A DNA stretch of 64,000 bases. Source: Candidatus Zhuqueibacterota bacterium (lineage in GTDB: Bacteria; Zhuqueibacterota; Zhuqueibacteria; Oceanimicrobiales; Oceanimicrobiaceae). The position numbers were made by a program, and so were the translations under genes. The notes under the pieces are model-generated. The model did no database searches and was not told the DNA's origin. It saw only the letters and a list, made by a program, of their open reading frames with translations. The stretch covers positions 1 to 64,000 of the forward strand of contig JAJDAF010000005.1 of assembly GCA_029261995.1 (NCBI GenBank). The letters run 5' to 3'. How positions within the stretch are numbered: position 1 is the stretch's first letter; every line of letters starts with the position of its first letter. Positions 1 to 9,008 of this stretch are shown in pieces.

Positions 1-3000
1 CCGATACTTACCACGATTCGCATAAATCACACCCATATTCTCATAGGCCGTGACATCGCTCGGATCGATCTCTTTCACCCGCTGATATTCAACCACCGCT
101 TCGTTGTACATTCGGTTCCGGAAGTAGGCATTTCCCAGAATGCTGTGAGCCTCTTTGTAGTCCGGAAAAACATCTATGACTTTCTTGAACTCCTCGATAG
201 CGCGGTGATAGTCGTTGTTCTTGTAGTGGCGGATACCGCTGATTAATACGGTTTCCCTGTCTGTGTCAGCCTCTCGTGAGCTTGTTGAATCCGCGCCCGC
301 CGGCCACAGTTCGCGAGCGTCAATGAGATGCGGACTTTCGGGCGGTTCCGTGACATAAACTATCTCGTCGTCAATGGCTTGAATCAAGTCCGAAAACTTG
401 ACGATGTCAGCGTCGGATTCAGCAGCAGCCGAACTCCGGCGTCGTTCATCGGCTGGATCCGAATCCAGTGGCCTGTAGACGGAAGCGGCTGCCGGCGGAG
501 GCTCAGACTGGCGCTCCGGGTCGCCTGCAGCGTCCTCATTGGGCGGCGTAGTGTCTACTGGGCTCATGGGAACCTGGCTGATGCCGACTTCAGAGAGCGT
601 GTAATCTGATGCCCCCACTTTCCGCAGCACCACCTCTCCGTCCAAGGTCATCAATGGGGTTCCTGGCGCTTTCAGTCGACGCTTACTCTTTTTGGCCATT
701 GAGATATACGCTTCCCGCAAGGTCCTGGTGTTCAGCCGGCTCCTTACAAGCTCGTCGTAAATCTTGCGTTCGCTGATCGTCGTGTAGTTATATTTCTCAG
801 TATCAAGCTCATTGCGTATGCGGCGAGCGCCGTATTCGGGGAAATTCTCTATCACATCAAAAATCGTAGCTTTCTGCTGGATGCTAAGGTGTTTGGCTTC
901 AGCAACGGAGTCATCGGCGATGCTGTCCATGGTCTCATTCTCCTCAATTCCATCGACCTCGAACATCCTCCTGTATTTGTTAAACGAGTAAGCGGTGATG
1001 TTCACCTCTTTGCAGGCGTCTTTCATGCTCATGCCGTTTGACATGAGCCGATAGACTTGGGCAGCGCGTCTCCACTCCTCTCTTTCTCGGGAAGACTCAT
1101 CCTTGATTGCGACGAGCGTAATATCATCCGATTGTGATGTTCCATCGGTAAAAGAGTAGATACTATCCTTCAGTCGCTCAACGAAGTCGGTTGCCAAGAG
1201 GGTGCCATAGTCACTCATTACTTTCTGCAACCTTTCCTCGCCGAAAAGTTCGCGCTCTGAATTCATCGCCTCGGTAATGCCGTCAGTGTAGACCAGAAAC
1301 ATATCATCTTTGGCAAGTTTGATAGTCTCTGATTTGATCGTGTCTCGAAAAAGGATTCCTTTGGGTGGGTTAACCCCGATTGGAAAACCCTTCGGATTCA
1401 AGTAATACGTCTGTTCAATACTACTCCGGTAGAGAATCATCGGGTTATGGCCTGCGCTCGCGTAGTTCAGGCTGCGCTTTTTGGAGTCGATAATCAGATA
1501 AAATACGGTGACGAACATTCCCCTTTTTATGTCGTTGCTGACAAACTCATTCACCCTGGAGAGGACCTCGGCGGCGTCTTTGACACCTTTGGCCTCTTTC
1601 CGCAGGGCTGCCCTGACCATCGTCATGACCAGGGACCCGGGCACGCCTTTTCCGGAAACATCCGCTACCGCAATGCCTAACGTGTCTTTATCGACCTCGA
1701 CAAAATCATAGTAGTCTCCGCCTACCTCGGCCGCCGCCTCGTAGTGGGCGGAAACTTGGTATCCGTCTAGCTCTGGAAACTCCGTGGGGAGAAGCATCTG
1801 CTGAATATCCTCGGCTACCCGCATCTCACGTTGCAGCCGCTCCTGTTGTGCAAGATTTATCTGAGACTCGCGGAATTTGTGCGTTAAGTCACTAAAAGCT
1901 GTCGCTATTTCGCCGATTTCGGTTGAGGCATCAATGTCCATCTCATCCTCAAGCTCGCTGTGGCCGAGATTCTTGACCCAGTCCGACAGCTTTCGGAAGG
2001 GGTTCATCACGAGATAGATGAGCAGGGCGACCAATGCGCAACTGATGGCCCCAATAACCAGGGCCATCTCCAAATAGGCAACGCGACGGGAAGACACCTC
2101 GGCGACCGCAACCTCCGCCGAAAACACAATGTGGGTTCGGCCAAAAAGAACCCCTGAGTTTCGAAGGACGATCGGGTCCTCAAACTCATAGACCAACTCG
2201 CTATTGTCTGTTCTGTATTTGTAAATGCCCACGTCGAGCCTTTCTGCGCTGGCAGGGCGCCGGAATTCTCCAATCATCATGTCCGTAGTATCGCTGCTGA
2301 CCTCAACAAAACCAGCGCTATCCACGCCGACGATCTTCTCGATCTCGCTGTATTCCCATTGGAGGGGAATGATGAAACTCGGATCGAAATAGGGGGTGGT
2401 GTCAAGTTCATCGACAATGCGGTTGACGACCGCATTGTGGATTTTTCGAGACGAAACCAGGAAGTCCGAGAAGACCTCTTTCTCGAGCTTCAGAGAAAGC
2501 CAAAGGTAGCCCAACACAATGATTCCGCAGATGATTCCGATGGCCCGGAAAAAGTACTTGGCGTTGATGGAAAACGGAATAGAGGAAACAGCAGTCTTGA
2601 TAATGCTTTTCTTCTCAGGCTGGTCGCGGTACTTTGTGATGCGGAGTTCATTGCCCTCTTCGGTCTTCCTGTAATCGATCTCATCCATGAGCTTGCGCAT
2701 GATGAAAATGCCAAGCCCGCCCTTCTTCCCGATATCAATGTACTTGTTCAGGTCGGGGTCTTCGACGCGATTCGGATCGAAGTAGGTACCTTGATCGACA
2801 ATCGAAATGGTCAGGCTGTTTTTCTTGACCACAGCCCGGATTGTGATCAAGCCTTCATGGTCCCGGTAGGCATGCTGCATGATATTCATGGCAGCCTCAT
2901 CCACGGACAGCTTGAAAGCATTGACGACCTTGTCCGAGAACTTGTGTTTGTGACCGAGCTGGGTGACAAAATCTCGTAAATCACCCAGATAGTCAATGTG

Positions 3001-3042
3001 CGCCGGAACTTTTAACTGCTGTTTTTCTACATTTGTGAACAA
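1..3042 (-). CDS. RsbW-like kinase / membrane sensor / HAMP / SpoIIE phosphatase / HTH / TPR protein (partial, C-terminus off the window)
   Basis: About 1,014 codons stay open to the left edge. An N-terminal HATPase of the RsbW anti-sigma type (about 1-140) shows an N-box at E49/N53 and a GGLGIFIM G2 box. Two membrane segments (about 163-184 and 323-345) bracket an extracytoplasmic region of roughly 135 residues. A HAMP-like linker leads to a SpoIIE/PP2C phosphatase (about 400-648) with GGDYYDF, DVSGKG, YASAGHNP, YTDGITEA and SDDITLV, so its metal ligands look intact. Two helix-turn-helix-like stretches follow (about 655-695 and 718-775), the second resembling IS3-type transposase DNA-binding parts, then a Pro/Ser-rich linker and TPR repeats from about 930. 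The TTG at 3042 was chosen because GGAG lies 6 nt upstream; a TTG at 3054 lacks a ribosome site. It follows the TIR/HATPase/STAS gene by 43 nt, which suggests an operon and a kinase/phosphatase acting on that STAS domain (inference). Confidence 0.88.
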   Translation of the reverse strand, partial: MFTNVEKQQLKVPAHIDYLGDLRDFVTQLGHKHKFSDKVVNAFKLSVDEAAMNIMQHAYRDHEGLITIRAVVKKNSLTISIVDQGTYFDPNRVEDPDLNKYIDIGKKGGLGIFIMRKLMDEIDYRKTEEGNELRITKYRDQPEKKSIIKTAVSSIPFSINAKYFFRAIGIICGIIVLGYLWLSLKLEKEVFSDFLVSSRKIHNAVVNRIVDELDTTPYFDPSFIIPLQWEYSEIEKIVGVDSAGFVEVSSDTTDMMIGEFRRPASAERLDVGIYKYRTDNSELVYEFEDPIVLRNSGVLFGRTHIVFSAEVAVAEVSSRRVAYLEMALVIGAISCALVALLIYLVMNPFRKLSDWVKNLGHSELEDEMDIDASTEIGEIATAFSDLTHKFRESQINLAQQERLQREMRVAEDIQQMLLPTEFPELDGYQVSAHYEAAAEVGGDYYDFVEVDKDTLGIAVADVSGKGVPGSLVMTMVRAALRKEAKGVKDAAEVLSRVNEFVSNDIKRGMFVTVFYLIIDSKKRSLNYASAGHNPMILYRSSIEQTYYLNPKGFPIGVNPPKGILFRDTIKSETIKLAKDDMFLVYTDGITEAMNSERELFGEERLQKVMSDYGTLLATDFVERLKDSIYSFTDGTSQSDDITLVAIKDESSREREEWRRAAQVYRLMSNGMSMKDACKEVNITAYSFNKYRRMFEVDGIEENETMDSIADDSVAEAKHLSIQQKATIFDVIENFPEYGARRIRNELDTEKYNYTTISERKIYDELVRSRLNTRTLREAYISMAKKSKRRLKAPGTPLMTLDGEVVLRKVGASDYTLSEVGISQVPMSPVDTTPPNEDAAGDPERQSEPPPAAASVYRPLDSDPADERRRSSAAAESDADIVKFSDLIQAIDDEIVYVTEPPESPHLIDARELWPAGADSTSSREADTDRETVLISGIRHYKNNDYHRAIEEFKKVIDVFPDYKEAHSILGNAYFRNRMYNEAVVEYQRVKEIDPSDVTAYENMGVIYANRGKYR

Positions 3043-3085
3043 TTCTTGCTCCAAGAATTCGAGATCAAAGGGCCAAACCTTGTGT

Positions 3086-4321
3086 CTAGAATTGAAAGAA
3101 GTCCAGAGCGTCTCTTACGCCCTCAAAAACATGAAAATTTTCGGCTGATTCGTACATATCCCACCAGACTTCGTAGAAGATTCTAGCCGTAGGTGAATCT
3201 GGCGCCAGGATGATTGCTTTTTGTTTTGCTTCATCGGAAAAGATAGCCGATGCCACAATTTCACCCCACCCTGCCGAGGTAATGTATCCTACATTACCTA
3301 GATCAAGTATAAAGAAATCAAAATCATATTTGAGTCGAAGGTGTTCTAAGTTGCTTGCCAGTTCACCGCAATTATCCGTGTTGATTTCCTTCATGTTGAT
3401 TTTGAGAAGTAATGTTCTACTGTGAGTATCTACAAGATGTGCGTAAGGTGAAGCTGAACTCTCTTGCCATTCTTCGAGACTGGGAAAGGCCTTTGCGCGC
3501 CTTTGTCTATCGATGTCGACCGTAATCGTGTGAGTCTCACCGTTATGACTATTGGAGAGTCCATCGCAAATGTTGTAGACTCCCCAAATGCCCCTTTTGC
3601 CTTTCTTACCGGGTTCATTTTTGATGCGGTCATTTGTCGTACGGTTTTGTTCGGCGATATCGAATCCTGGTCCGACATCTTGCACCTCAAGTTTCAGCCC
3701 ATGCCAATCAGCATAAACGGTTGTCTGAATTGGGGAGGCACCGTACTTAAAGGCGTTGCTTGTCAACTCATCAAAAGCGAAACCAAATACATCTAACCTG
3801 TTTTGGGGAAAGTCAAAGAAAAGCCTAGCCTTGTCTGTGATGCTCTCAAAAACGCGACGAATGTTCGTTTCTTCCAATTCGAAAGGACCAAGCCGCATAG
3901 AGTCAATTCTCTTTATTTGTTCGATGAGCTTCTTGTAATTGTCCTTGAAACGTCCCTTTCTAAAGTCAATATATTTAATCTTGCTTAGCGAAGTTGGAAT
4001 GTCGCAGTTCTCTCGCAGCAGTGAAATCAGCCTAGTACCCTTCCCTAGCAAATCGGCGGATTGAACAAAAGCGCGTTCAAACTCGGGCCATTGTCTTTCA
4101 GGGTCGACTGAAGAGCGTGATGCTACGAAAATGGTCTTGTAGCTAGCATTCAGCCCTTCACATATCTTTAAGTATATATGCTCACCCGGTTCTATGGTCC
4201 ACTCGTCAAAAAACACTGCAAAGCCATCTTCCCTGAGTTGCTTGGCGAGCTTCTTTACCCAACGAAGATCAGGGCTTGCATAAGACAGAAACAGGTCGTA
4301 GTCGTAGTTATAGATTACCAT
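3086..4321 (-). CDS. TIR-HATPase-STAS fusion protein
   Basis: 411 aa with three domains in a row. The N-terminal TIR (about 6-135) has YDLFLSYASPD, FFDEWTIEPGE and a WPE motif whose E80 sits where TIR NADases keep the catalytic glutamate. The middle is a GHKL/RsbW-like ATPase (about 150-275) with FDELTSNAFKYG (E185, N189), DVGPGF and GIWGVYN. The C-terminus is a STAS domain (about 300-411) with GYITSAGWGE, where T348/S349 occupy the usual phospho-acceptor position. STAS and RsbW-type kinases are normally separate partner-switch proteins, so fusing both to a TIR effector is unusual. The next gene on the strand supplies another RsbW-like kinase and a SpoIIE phosphatase. A role in stress or phage-triggered NAD+ depletion gated by STAS phosphorylation is inference. 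The gene looks AT-richer than the metabolic genes nearby. Confidence 0.9.
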   Translation of the reverse strand: MVIYNYDYDLFLSYASPDLRWVKKLAKQLREDGFAVFFDEWTIEPGEHIYLKICEGLNASYKTIFVASRSSVDPERQWPEFERAFVQSADLLGKGTRLISLLRENCDIPTSLSKIKYIDFRKGRFKDNYKKLIEQIKRIDSMRLGPFELEETNIRRVFESITDKARLFFDFPQNRLDVFGFAFDELTSNAFKYGASPIQTTVYADWHGLKLEVQDVGPGFDIAEQNRTTNDRIKNEPGKKGKRGIWGVYNICDGLSNSHNGETHTITVDIDRQRRAKAFPSLEEWQESSASPYAHLVDTHSRTLLLKINMKEINTDNCGELASNLEHLRLKYDFDFFILDLGNVGYITSAGWGEIVASAIFSDEAKQKAIILAPDSPTARIFYEVWWDMYESAENFHVFEGVRDALDFFQF

Positions 4322-4704
4322 TTCCCTTCAACCTCTAAACAGGTAGATTCATAAGTGCATTTCAGATTCCAGTGGTCTCTGCAATAGGAGCTAAGAGCTA
4401 GGTTTCTCAATGGGCATGATTTTACGCCGTCAAACGGCAACTCATCGGATTTTTTCGCCTTCCGCTCGAAGGTTTTTCTTTTGAAGCACCAGGATCATCG
4501 GCTCTATTCGAGGTAGTATTGGCTTATGATGTCTTGACTTGGAGAGCATAGCAAGGTAGATGTATTGTTTCAGAAATGCAAGCTTTTGGTCTGATTTGGT
4601 CAGACCTGAAACCGGAATTGGCAACTCGAACAGCTAGGACGCTAACCGCCACTTGCGGGACATGCCATCAGCCACTATCCATGATCCAAAGTCCCCAACG
4701 GCTC
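4322..4704. other. intergenic stretch without a supported gene
   Basis: Spacer between the start of the TIR fusion gene and the 21-bp repeat array. A 60-codon minus-strand frame (4442-4624) has no ribosome site or recognisable domain. The promoter of the TIR operon should lie at about 4322-4450, but I see no clear -10/-35 pair. Confidence 0.5.
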
Positions 4705-5039
4705 ATCCACCTGCTTAGCAGCTAAATCCATCTGCCCGACCGATAATCCGCTTGGGTGGTAGTAAAATCCATCTGTCTAAAGCGACAATTCATCTGGGTA
4801 CCGCCGAAATCCACCTGCCCGAAGCAACAGTCCAACTGGCCGAAGCGATAATCCAACTGGATGAAGCAATAATCCAACTGGATGAAGCCATAATCCATCT
4901 GGGTGAAGCAATAATCCACCTGGCCGAAGCGATAATCCACCTGGATGACAGCGAAATCCATCTGGTTGGAAAGAGAATCTACATCGATAGTTGGAAAACT
5001 TACCTGGGTGAGATACTAAATCACCTGAGTCGGCAAATG
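4705..5039. repeat. 21-bp minisatellite, 16 contiguous degenerate units
   Basis: Units begin with ATCCAnCTG and continue with a GAAGC-centred second half, at a strict 21-nt period from 4705 to 5039. The only slip is a 20-nt unit at 4726-4745. Because 21 is a multiple of 3, frames stay open on both strands: the plus frame from 4752 reads as heptads of the type AIIHLDE, and the minus frame is also open. The plus frame starts at a TTG inside the array with no ribosome site, so I do not call a gene. There are no spacers, so it is not a CRISPR. A related but more degenerate 21-nt array lies at 39683-39914. Confidence 0.85.
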
Positions 5040-5061
5040 CCGGACGGTTAGGCACGTGGGC

Positions 5062-6534
5062 TTACCCCGCCTGCGAGCTTGTGTTTGAGTTATTCGGCTC
5101 ATCAACTTCATGGTAAAAACACCCGATGCCGAGGATCGCCAAAGCCGGTGCGACGATGAAATTGATGAGCGATAGGAATTGCCAGTGCCAATATTCATGA
5201 AAGGGCACGCCCAGCGTGGCAACCATGAATACCGCCGACGGCGTCCAGGGTACCAGGCTTTCCAACATAGTGCCGGTGTCCTCCAGCGAACGGGATAGCA
5301 CCTTTCGCGGGATGCGCAGCGTGTCATATTTGTTCTTGAACGCATCCCCAACAATGAAACTGGTCGCATACTGGTTGGAAGTCAGAGAATTGGTAATGGC
5401 GGTGGCAGCCAGGGTTGCAAGGATGGTCTCCGTTCTCGTCTTGGCGAAACGGAAAGCCCGATTGACTACCGTCGGCATGGCATTGATGTGGTCCATGGCG
5501 CCAATGAAAAAGAAAACCGTGAATGCGATGATGACGGCGTCGATCAAGGCGTAAAGGCCGCCCCGGTTGAGTAGCGTCACGACGCCTTCGGGTGGCGTGA
5601 CGGCCCAGGGCGCCATGCTCACATCAAATCCACGAATCAGTGATTGCATTACCTCAGCCAGCGTGAATTCCTGGAAGCTCAAAGCCAGAACGCAGGCAGA
5701 CAACATCGAAATGATCAGCGTTGGTATCGTTGGTTTGCGACGCAGTGATCCGACTAACACAATCGCTGGTGGGAGAACCAGCAACACGTTGAAATTGAAG
5801 ATGGATTGCAGGGCCTGAAGAAACGGCGCTGCCGAATCCACGCCACTGGTGGTGATGGCCGGCGGGTAGAAAAAACCGAGTGTGAAATAAAGAATCGAAG
5901 CAAGAATCGCCGATGGCACGGTGGTCAGCGTCATGGAACCGATATGGTCGAACAGATTCACTTCTGCTGCGATTGCCGCCAGGTTTGTTGTGTCGGATAG
6001 TGGCGACATCTTATCCCCGAAAAAGGCCCCGCCGATGATGGCGCCGGCAGTGATGCCCAAATTCGCACCCATGGCCCCCGCAATGCCAATGATGACGATG
6101 CCGATGGAAGCGGCCGAGCCCCACGAAGTACCGGTGAGCACCGAGAAAATAATCGACACCAAAAACGCCAGCAGATATAACAGGGTTGGGTTGATAGTTT
6201 TGAGGCCGTAATAGACCAGCATAGGAATGGTGCCGCAGACCATCCAACTGCCAATAATGAGGCCAATAGAAAGCAAGATGAAGAATGCCGGCAGGGCCAT
6301 GGACAGCTTTTGCACAATCGAACGTTGAATTTCTTCCCAATCATAGCCGAGCCAGAACAACTCGCCGATGGCAAAGACCGCTGCCAGGATGAAGACTACC
6401 TCCAGGGGAAAGGCTGGCTGCTCTAACAACACCGGCCGCAGGATAAGTCCGTAGATGACGATGGTCAGCAACGCCAGAATCGGCATAAGCGCATGCGTAA
6501 AGGTGATTTCTTTTTGTATTGTTGTTTTATTCAT
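5062..6534 (-). CDS. nhaC: NhaC-family Na+/H+ antiporter
   Basis: About 490 aa of mostly hydrophobic sequence with some 11-12 membrane segments. Family signatures include GTSWGSAASIG and GDKMSPLSDTTNLAA in the central half and SNQYATSFIVG plus SRSLEDTGTML near the C-terminus. It should exchange external H+ for cytoplasmic Na+ (some family members exchange other cation or malate/lactate pairs) in the inner membrane. I chose the ATG at 6534 because the protein then begins with a short polar stretch before the first helix, as usual. The frame stays open upstream to a TTG at 6633, so an N-terminal extension of 33 residues cannot be excluded. It diverges from the dehydrogenase/aroB pair. The 21-bp minisatellite begins 22 nt beyond its stop. 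Confidence 0.9.
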   Translation of the reverse strand: MNKTTIQKEITFTHALMPILALLTIVIYGLILRPVLLEQPAFPLEVVFILAAVFAIGELFWLGYDWEEIQRSIVQKLSMALPAFFILLSIGLIIGSWMVCGTIPMLVYYGLKTINPTLLYLLAFLVSIIFSVLTGTSWGSAASIGIVIIGIAGAMGANLGITAGAIIGGAFFGDKMSPLSDTTNLAAIAAEVNLFDHIGSMTLTTVPSAILASILYFTLGFFYPPAITTSGVDSAAPFLQALQSIFNFNVLLVLPPAIVLVGSLRRKPTIPTLIISMLSACVLALSFQEFTLAEVMQSLIRGFDVSMAPWAVTPPEGVVTLLNRGGLYALIDAVIIAFTVFFFIGAMDHINAMPTVVNRAFRFAKTRTETILATLAATAITNSLTSNQYATSFIVGDAFKNKYDTLRIPRKVLSRSLEDTGTMLESLVPWTPSAVFMVATLGVPFHEYWHWQFLSLINFIVAPALAILGIGCFYHEVDEPNNSNTSSQAG

Positions 6535-6848
6535 GGTCACGTTTGGCAAGTGGTTCTGCGGCTTTGATACGACCGCTACTGATAGATATCGCGATAATTT
6601 TTTCAAAATGACAATTCCTTCACTGAACCACAAGGAAAATTAACTACGTCCTGATCCAGCTAACGGTGGAAGACCCGAAAGAAGGGTGAAAAGGGGAAAC
6701 TGCACAAACACATGCCCGGTACGTCTTTCGACAACCGCTTTCAAACGCCGGATGTTTTGGTTGTTTTTCAGTCACAAACATCTAAATTACAAGTTCACAA
6801 TTTATGGGAGCTTACGCTCCTGGCGTTAGAAACCAAAACACGCTGAGA
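6535..6848. other. divergent intergenic region
   Basis: About 310 nt between the divergently transcribed nhaC and dehydrogenase genes, which must hold both promoters. It contains short T-rich stretches near 6752-6795 but no -35/-10 pair I would defend and no hairpin. Confidence 0.4.
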
Positions 6849-7802
6849 ATGAAAGCACTTCAATTCGACACCAAGCTGCAACTGGTGCAGGTTGAGATCC
6901 CGCATGCGGCCCCCTCGCAGGCAATTGTGCGGCCAACCCTTGCAGGTATCTGCAACACCGATTTGGAGCTGGTCAAAGGCTACATGGGCTTCACCGGCGT
7001 GCTTGGCCATGAATTCGTTGGCGTCGTGGCGGAATCCGAAGATTCCGCACTAGCCGGACAACGCGTCTGCGGTGAAATCAACTTTGGCTGTGGCGCCTGT
7101 GACTTTTGCCGCAAGGGACTGGCTCGACACTGTCCAAACCGCACGGTGTTGGGAATCCTGAATCAGAACGGCGCCTTTGCGGAGCAGGTGGCGATGCCGG
7201 TTGAGAACCTGCGCCCGATTCCGGACAATGTTTCGGACGAAGCCGCAGTTTTCGTAGAGCCGCTGGCGGCCGCTTTCGAGATACTGGAGCAGGTCAAAAT
7301 CGAGCCGGCCCAGAAAGTTGCCGTGGTCGGTGATGGCAAGCTCGGCCTGCTCATCTGCCAGGTTTTGAAGCTCACCGGCTGCGATTTGACCCTGATTGGC
7401 AAGCACGAAAACAAACTTGGCCTGGCTGCAAAATGGGGTCTGAAAACCATCACAAAAGGCAATGAACCTGCCCGCGCCTATGATGTTGTGGTGGAAGCCT
7501 CCGGCGCCGCTGCCGGATTTGCCACAGCCCTGTCCATGCTGAAACCCCGTGGCACTCTGGTTCTGAAAAGCACCTACGCCGGCGACCTGCAATTGAACGC
7601 GGCGCCAATCGTGATCGACGAGATTTCTATCATCGGTTCGCGCTGCGGGCAATTCGAGCCCGCGATTCGGGCATTGGCGCACGGCCTGGTGAATGCTGAA
7701 GATCTCATTGAGCAAACCTATCCATTCGACCGCGCGCTTGCTGCGTTTGCACACGCCGGCCGGCCTGGCGTCCTCAAAATCTTGCTGAAATTCGATGCTT
7801 AA
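6849..7802 (+). CDS. zinc-dependent medium-chain alcohol dehydrogenase
   Basis: 317 aa MDR-family NAD(P)-dependent dehydrogenase. Catalytic zinc ligands are C in GICNTD, the GHE motif (GHEFVG) and a downstream acidic residue. Four cysteines in CGACDFCRKGLARHC form the structural zinc lobe. A Rossmann fold follows with a VVGDGKLGLL nucleotide loop. The ATG at 6849 begins the canonical MKAL start; the frame also opens at 6804, without a ribosome site. Its stop overlaps the aroB start by 8 nt, so the two are translationally coupled. The substrate is unknown; threonine- or sorbitol-dehydrogenase-like polyol oxidation is the family norm. Confidence 0.88.
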   Translation: MKALQFDTKLQLVQVEIPHAAPSQAIVRPTLAGICNTDLELVKGYMGFTGVLGHEFVGVVAESEDSALAGQRVCGEINFGCGACDFCRKGLARHCPNRTVLGILNQNGAFAEQVAMPVENLRPIPDNVSDEAAVFVEPLAAAFEILEQVKIEPAQKVAVVGDGKLGLLICQVLKLTGCDLTLIGKHENKLGLAAKWGLKTITKGNEPARAYDVVVEASGAAAGFATALSMLKPRGTLVLKSTYAGDLQLNAAPIVIDEISIIGSRCGQFEPAIRALAHGLVNAEDLIEQTYPFDRALAAFAHAGRPGVLKILLKFDA

Positions 7803-8892
7803 TCTAAAAGTCGATCTCGGAAATCGATCCTACCCGATTTTCATCGGTAACGGTATCCTCGATAAACTGGGTGAAACGTTCGCGCTGTATGAGCTTGCCA
7901 GCCAGGTCATCGTGGTCACGGACAACACTGTCAATGCACTGCATGGACAGGCGCTACGGGCCAGTCTGAACCAGCACGTCGATCTATTGGAGCTTATCAG
8001 CGTTCCGGCCGGTGAAAAAAGTAAATCCTTTCACACTCTGGAAACCGTGCTCAGCAAAATTCTGGAGACGCAGGCAGACCGCGATGTGGCCGTGATTGCC
8101 TTCGGTGGCGGCGTTGTCGGCGACCTTGCCGGATTCGCGGCGAGCATTTATAAGCGCGGCGTATCTTTTGTGCAGGCGCCAACCACTCTTCTGGCGCAGG
8201 TAGATTCAAGCGTTGGCGGCAAAACCGGCATCAATCACGCTCTGGGAAAGAATCTGATTGGCACTTTCCATCAGCCCAAGCTGGTGTGGATGGACCTGGA
8301 CTTGCTCAAATCGCTCCCTGCTAAGGAGATTCGGTCCGGGCTCGGCGAAATCATCAAGGCGGGCGTGATTTGGGACGCGGAGTTTTTTTTCAAGATAGAA
8401 GAGAACCTCGATGCTGTGCTCAGTCTGCAGGAAGATCTTCTCGCTGGCATCGTTCAACGCAGTTGCGAAATAAAAGCAGAAGTCGTAGCAAAAGATGAGC
8501 GTGAAAGCAATCTGCGCATGATCTTGAATTTCGGACACACGGTTGGACACGCGCTTGAGGCCAGTCTGGGCTACAAAAATATCTCGCATGGCGAAGCAGT
8601 TCTTGCCGGCATGCTGACGGAAGCCAAGATCGCCGTTGAACTAGGACTTCTACCTGTTCCCGAATTCGAGAAGCTGTATCGGCTTATAGACCGGTTTGAG
8701 ATCACACCACAACTCGAGCGCGCGTCGCTTCAGGAGGTTCTTGGCTTCATGTCTTCCGACAAGAAGATGGCAAAGGGCCGCCTCCGATTCGTGCTGCCGA
8801 CCGCTATTGGCTCAGTAGAGATTCGGGATGATGTGCCTGGCGACCAGGTGGAGTCGGGCGTGTCGTGGTTGTTGGCAGGCGCCAGACTGTAG
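7795..8892 (+). CDS. aroB: 3-dehydroquinate synthase
   Basis: 365 aa, the usual AroB length. It converts DAHP to 3-dehydroquinate, the second step of the shikimate pathway, with NAD+ and a divalent metal. Signatures are FGGGVVGDLAGF, PTTLLAQVDSSVGGKTGIN and the metal-binding GHTVGHALE with the following HGEAV. It overlaps the upstream dehydrogenase by 8 nt. No other shikimate gene is in the window, so it lies outside an aro operon. Confidence 0.95.
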   Translation: MLNLKVDLGNRSYPIFIGNGILDKLGETFALYELASQVIVVTDNTVNALHGQALRASLNQHVDLLELISVPAGEKSKSFHTLETVLSKILETQADRDVAVIAFGGGVVGDLAGFAASIYKRGVSFVQAPTTLLAQVDSSVGGKTGINHALGKNLIGTFHQPKLVWMDLDLLKSLPAKEIRSGLGEIIKAGVIWDAEFFFKIEENLDAVLSLQEDLLAGIVQRSCEIKAEVVAKDERESNLRMILNFGHTVGHALEASLGYKNISHGEAVLAGMLTEAKIAVELGLLPVPEFEKLYRLIDRFEITPQLERASLQEVLGFMSSDKKMAKGRLRFVLPTAIGSVEIRDDVPGDQVESGVSWLLAGARL

Positions 8893-9008
8893 CGTTGCAT
8901 ATCTGGTTGACTTTGTGGCAAAACCTTTTTATCTTTTTGCCACCAGCCTTGCTAACTGACAAACACTTCAAAGCGACTTCATTACAATCTATCTGGGAGA
9001 CGGAATTG

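Noticed and set aside
4705-5039. CRISPR array
   Set aside because: Units are contiguous 21-mers without unique spacers, and there are no cas genes.
4752-5051. 99-codon coding frame across the minisatellite (and the opposing 4722-4961 frame)
   Set aside because: Begins at a TTG inside the repeat with no ribosome site; openness on both strands follows from the 21-nt period.
5958-6374. Frames overlapping the nhaC coding region
   Set aside because: Shadow frames inside a clear membrane transporter; cysteine- and serine-rich with no domain.
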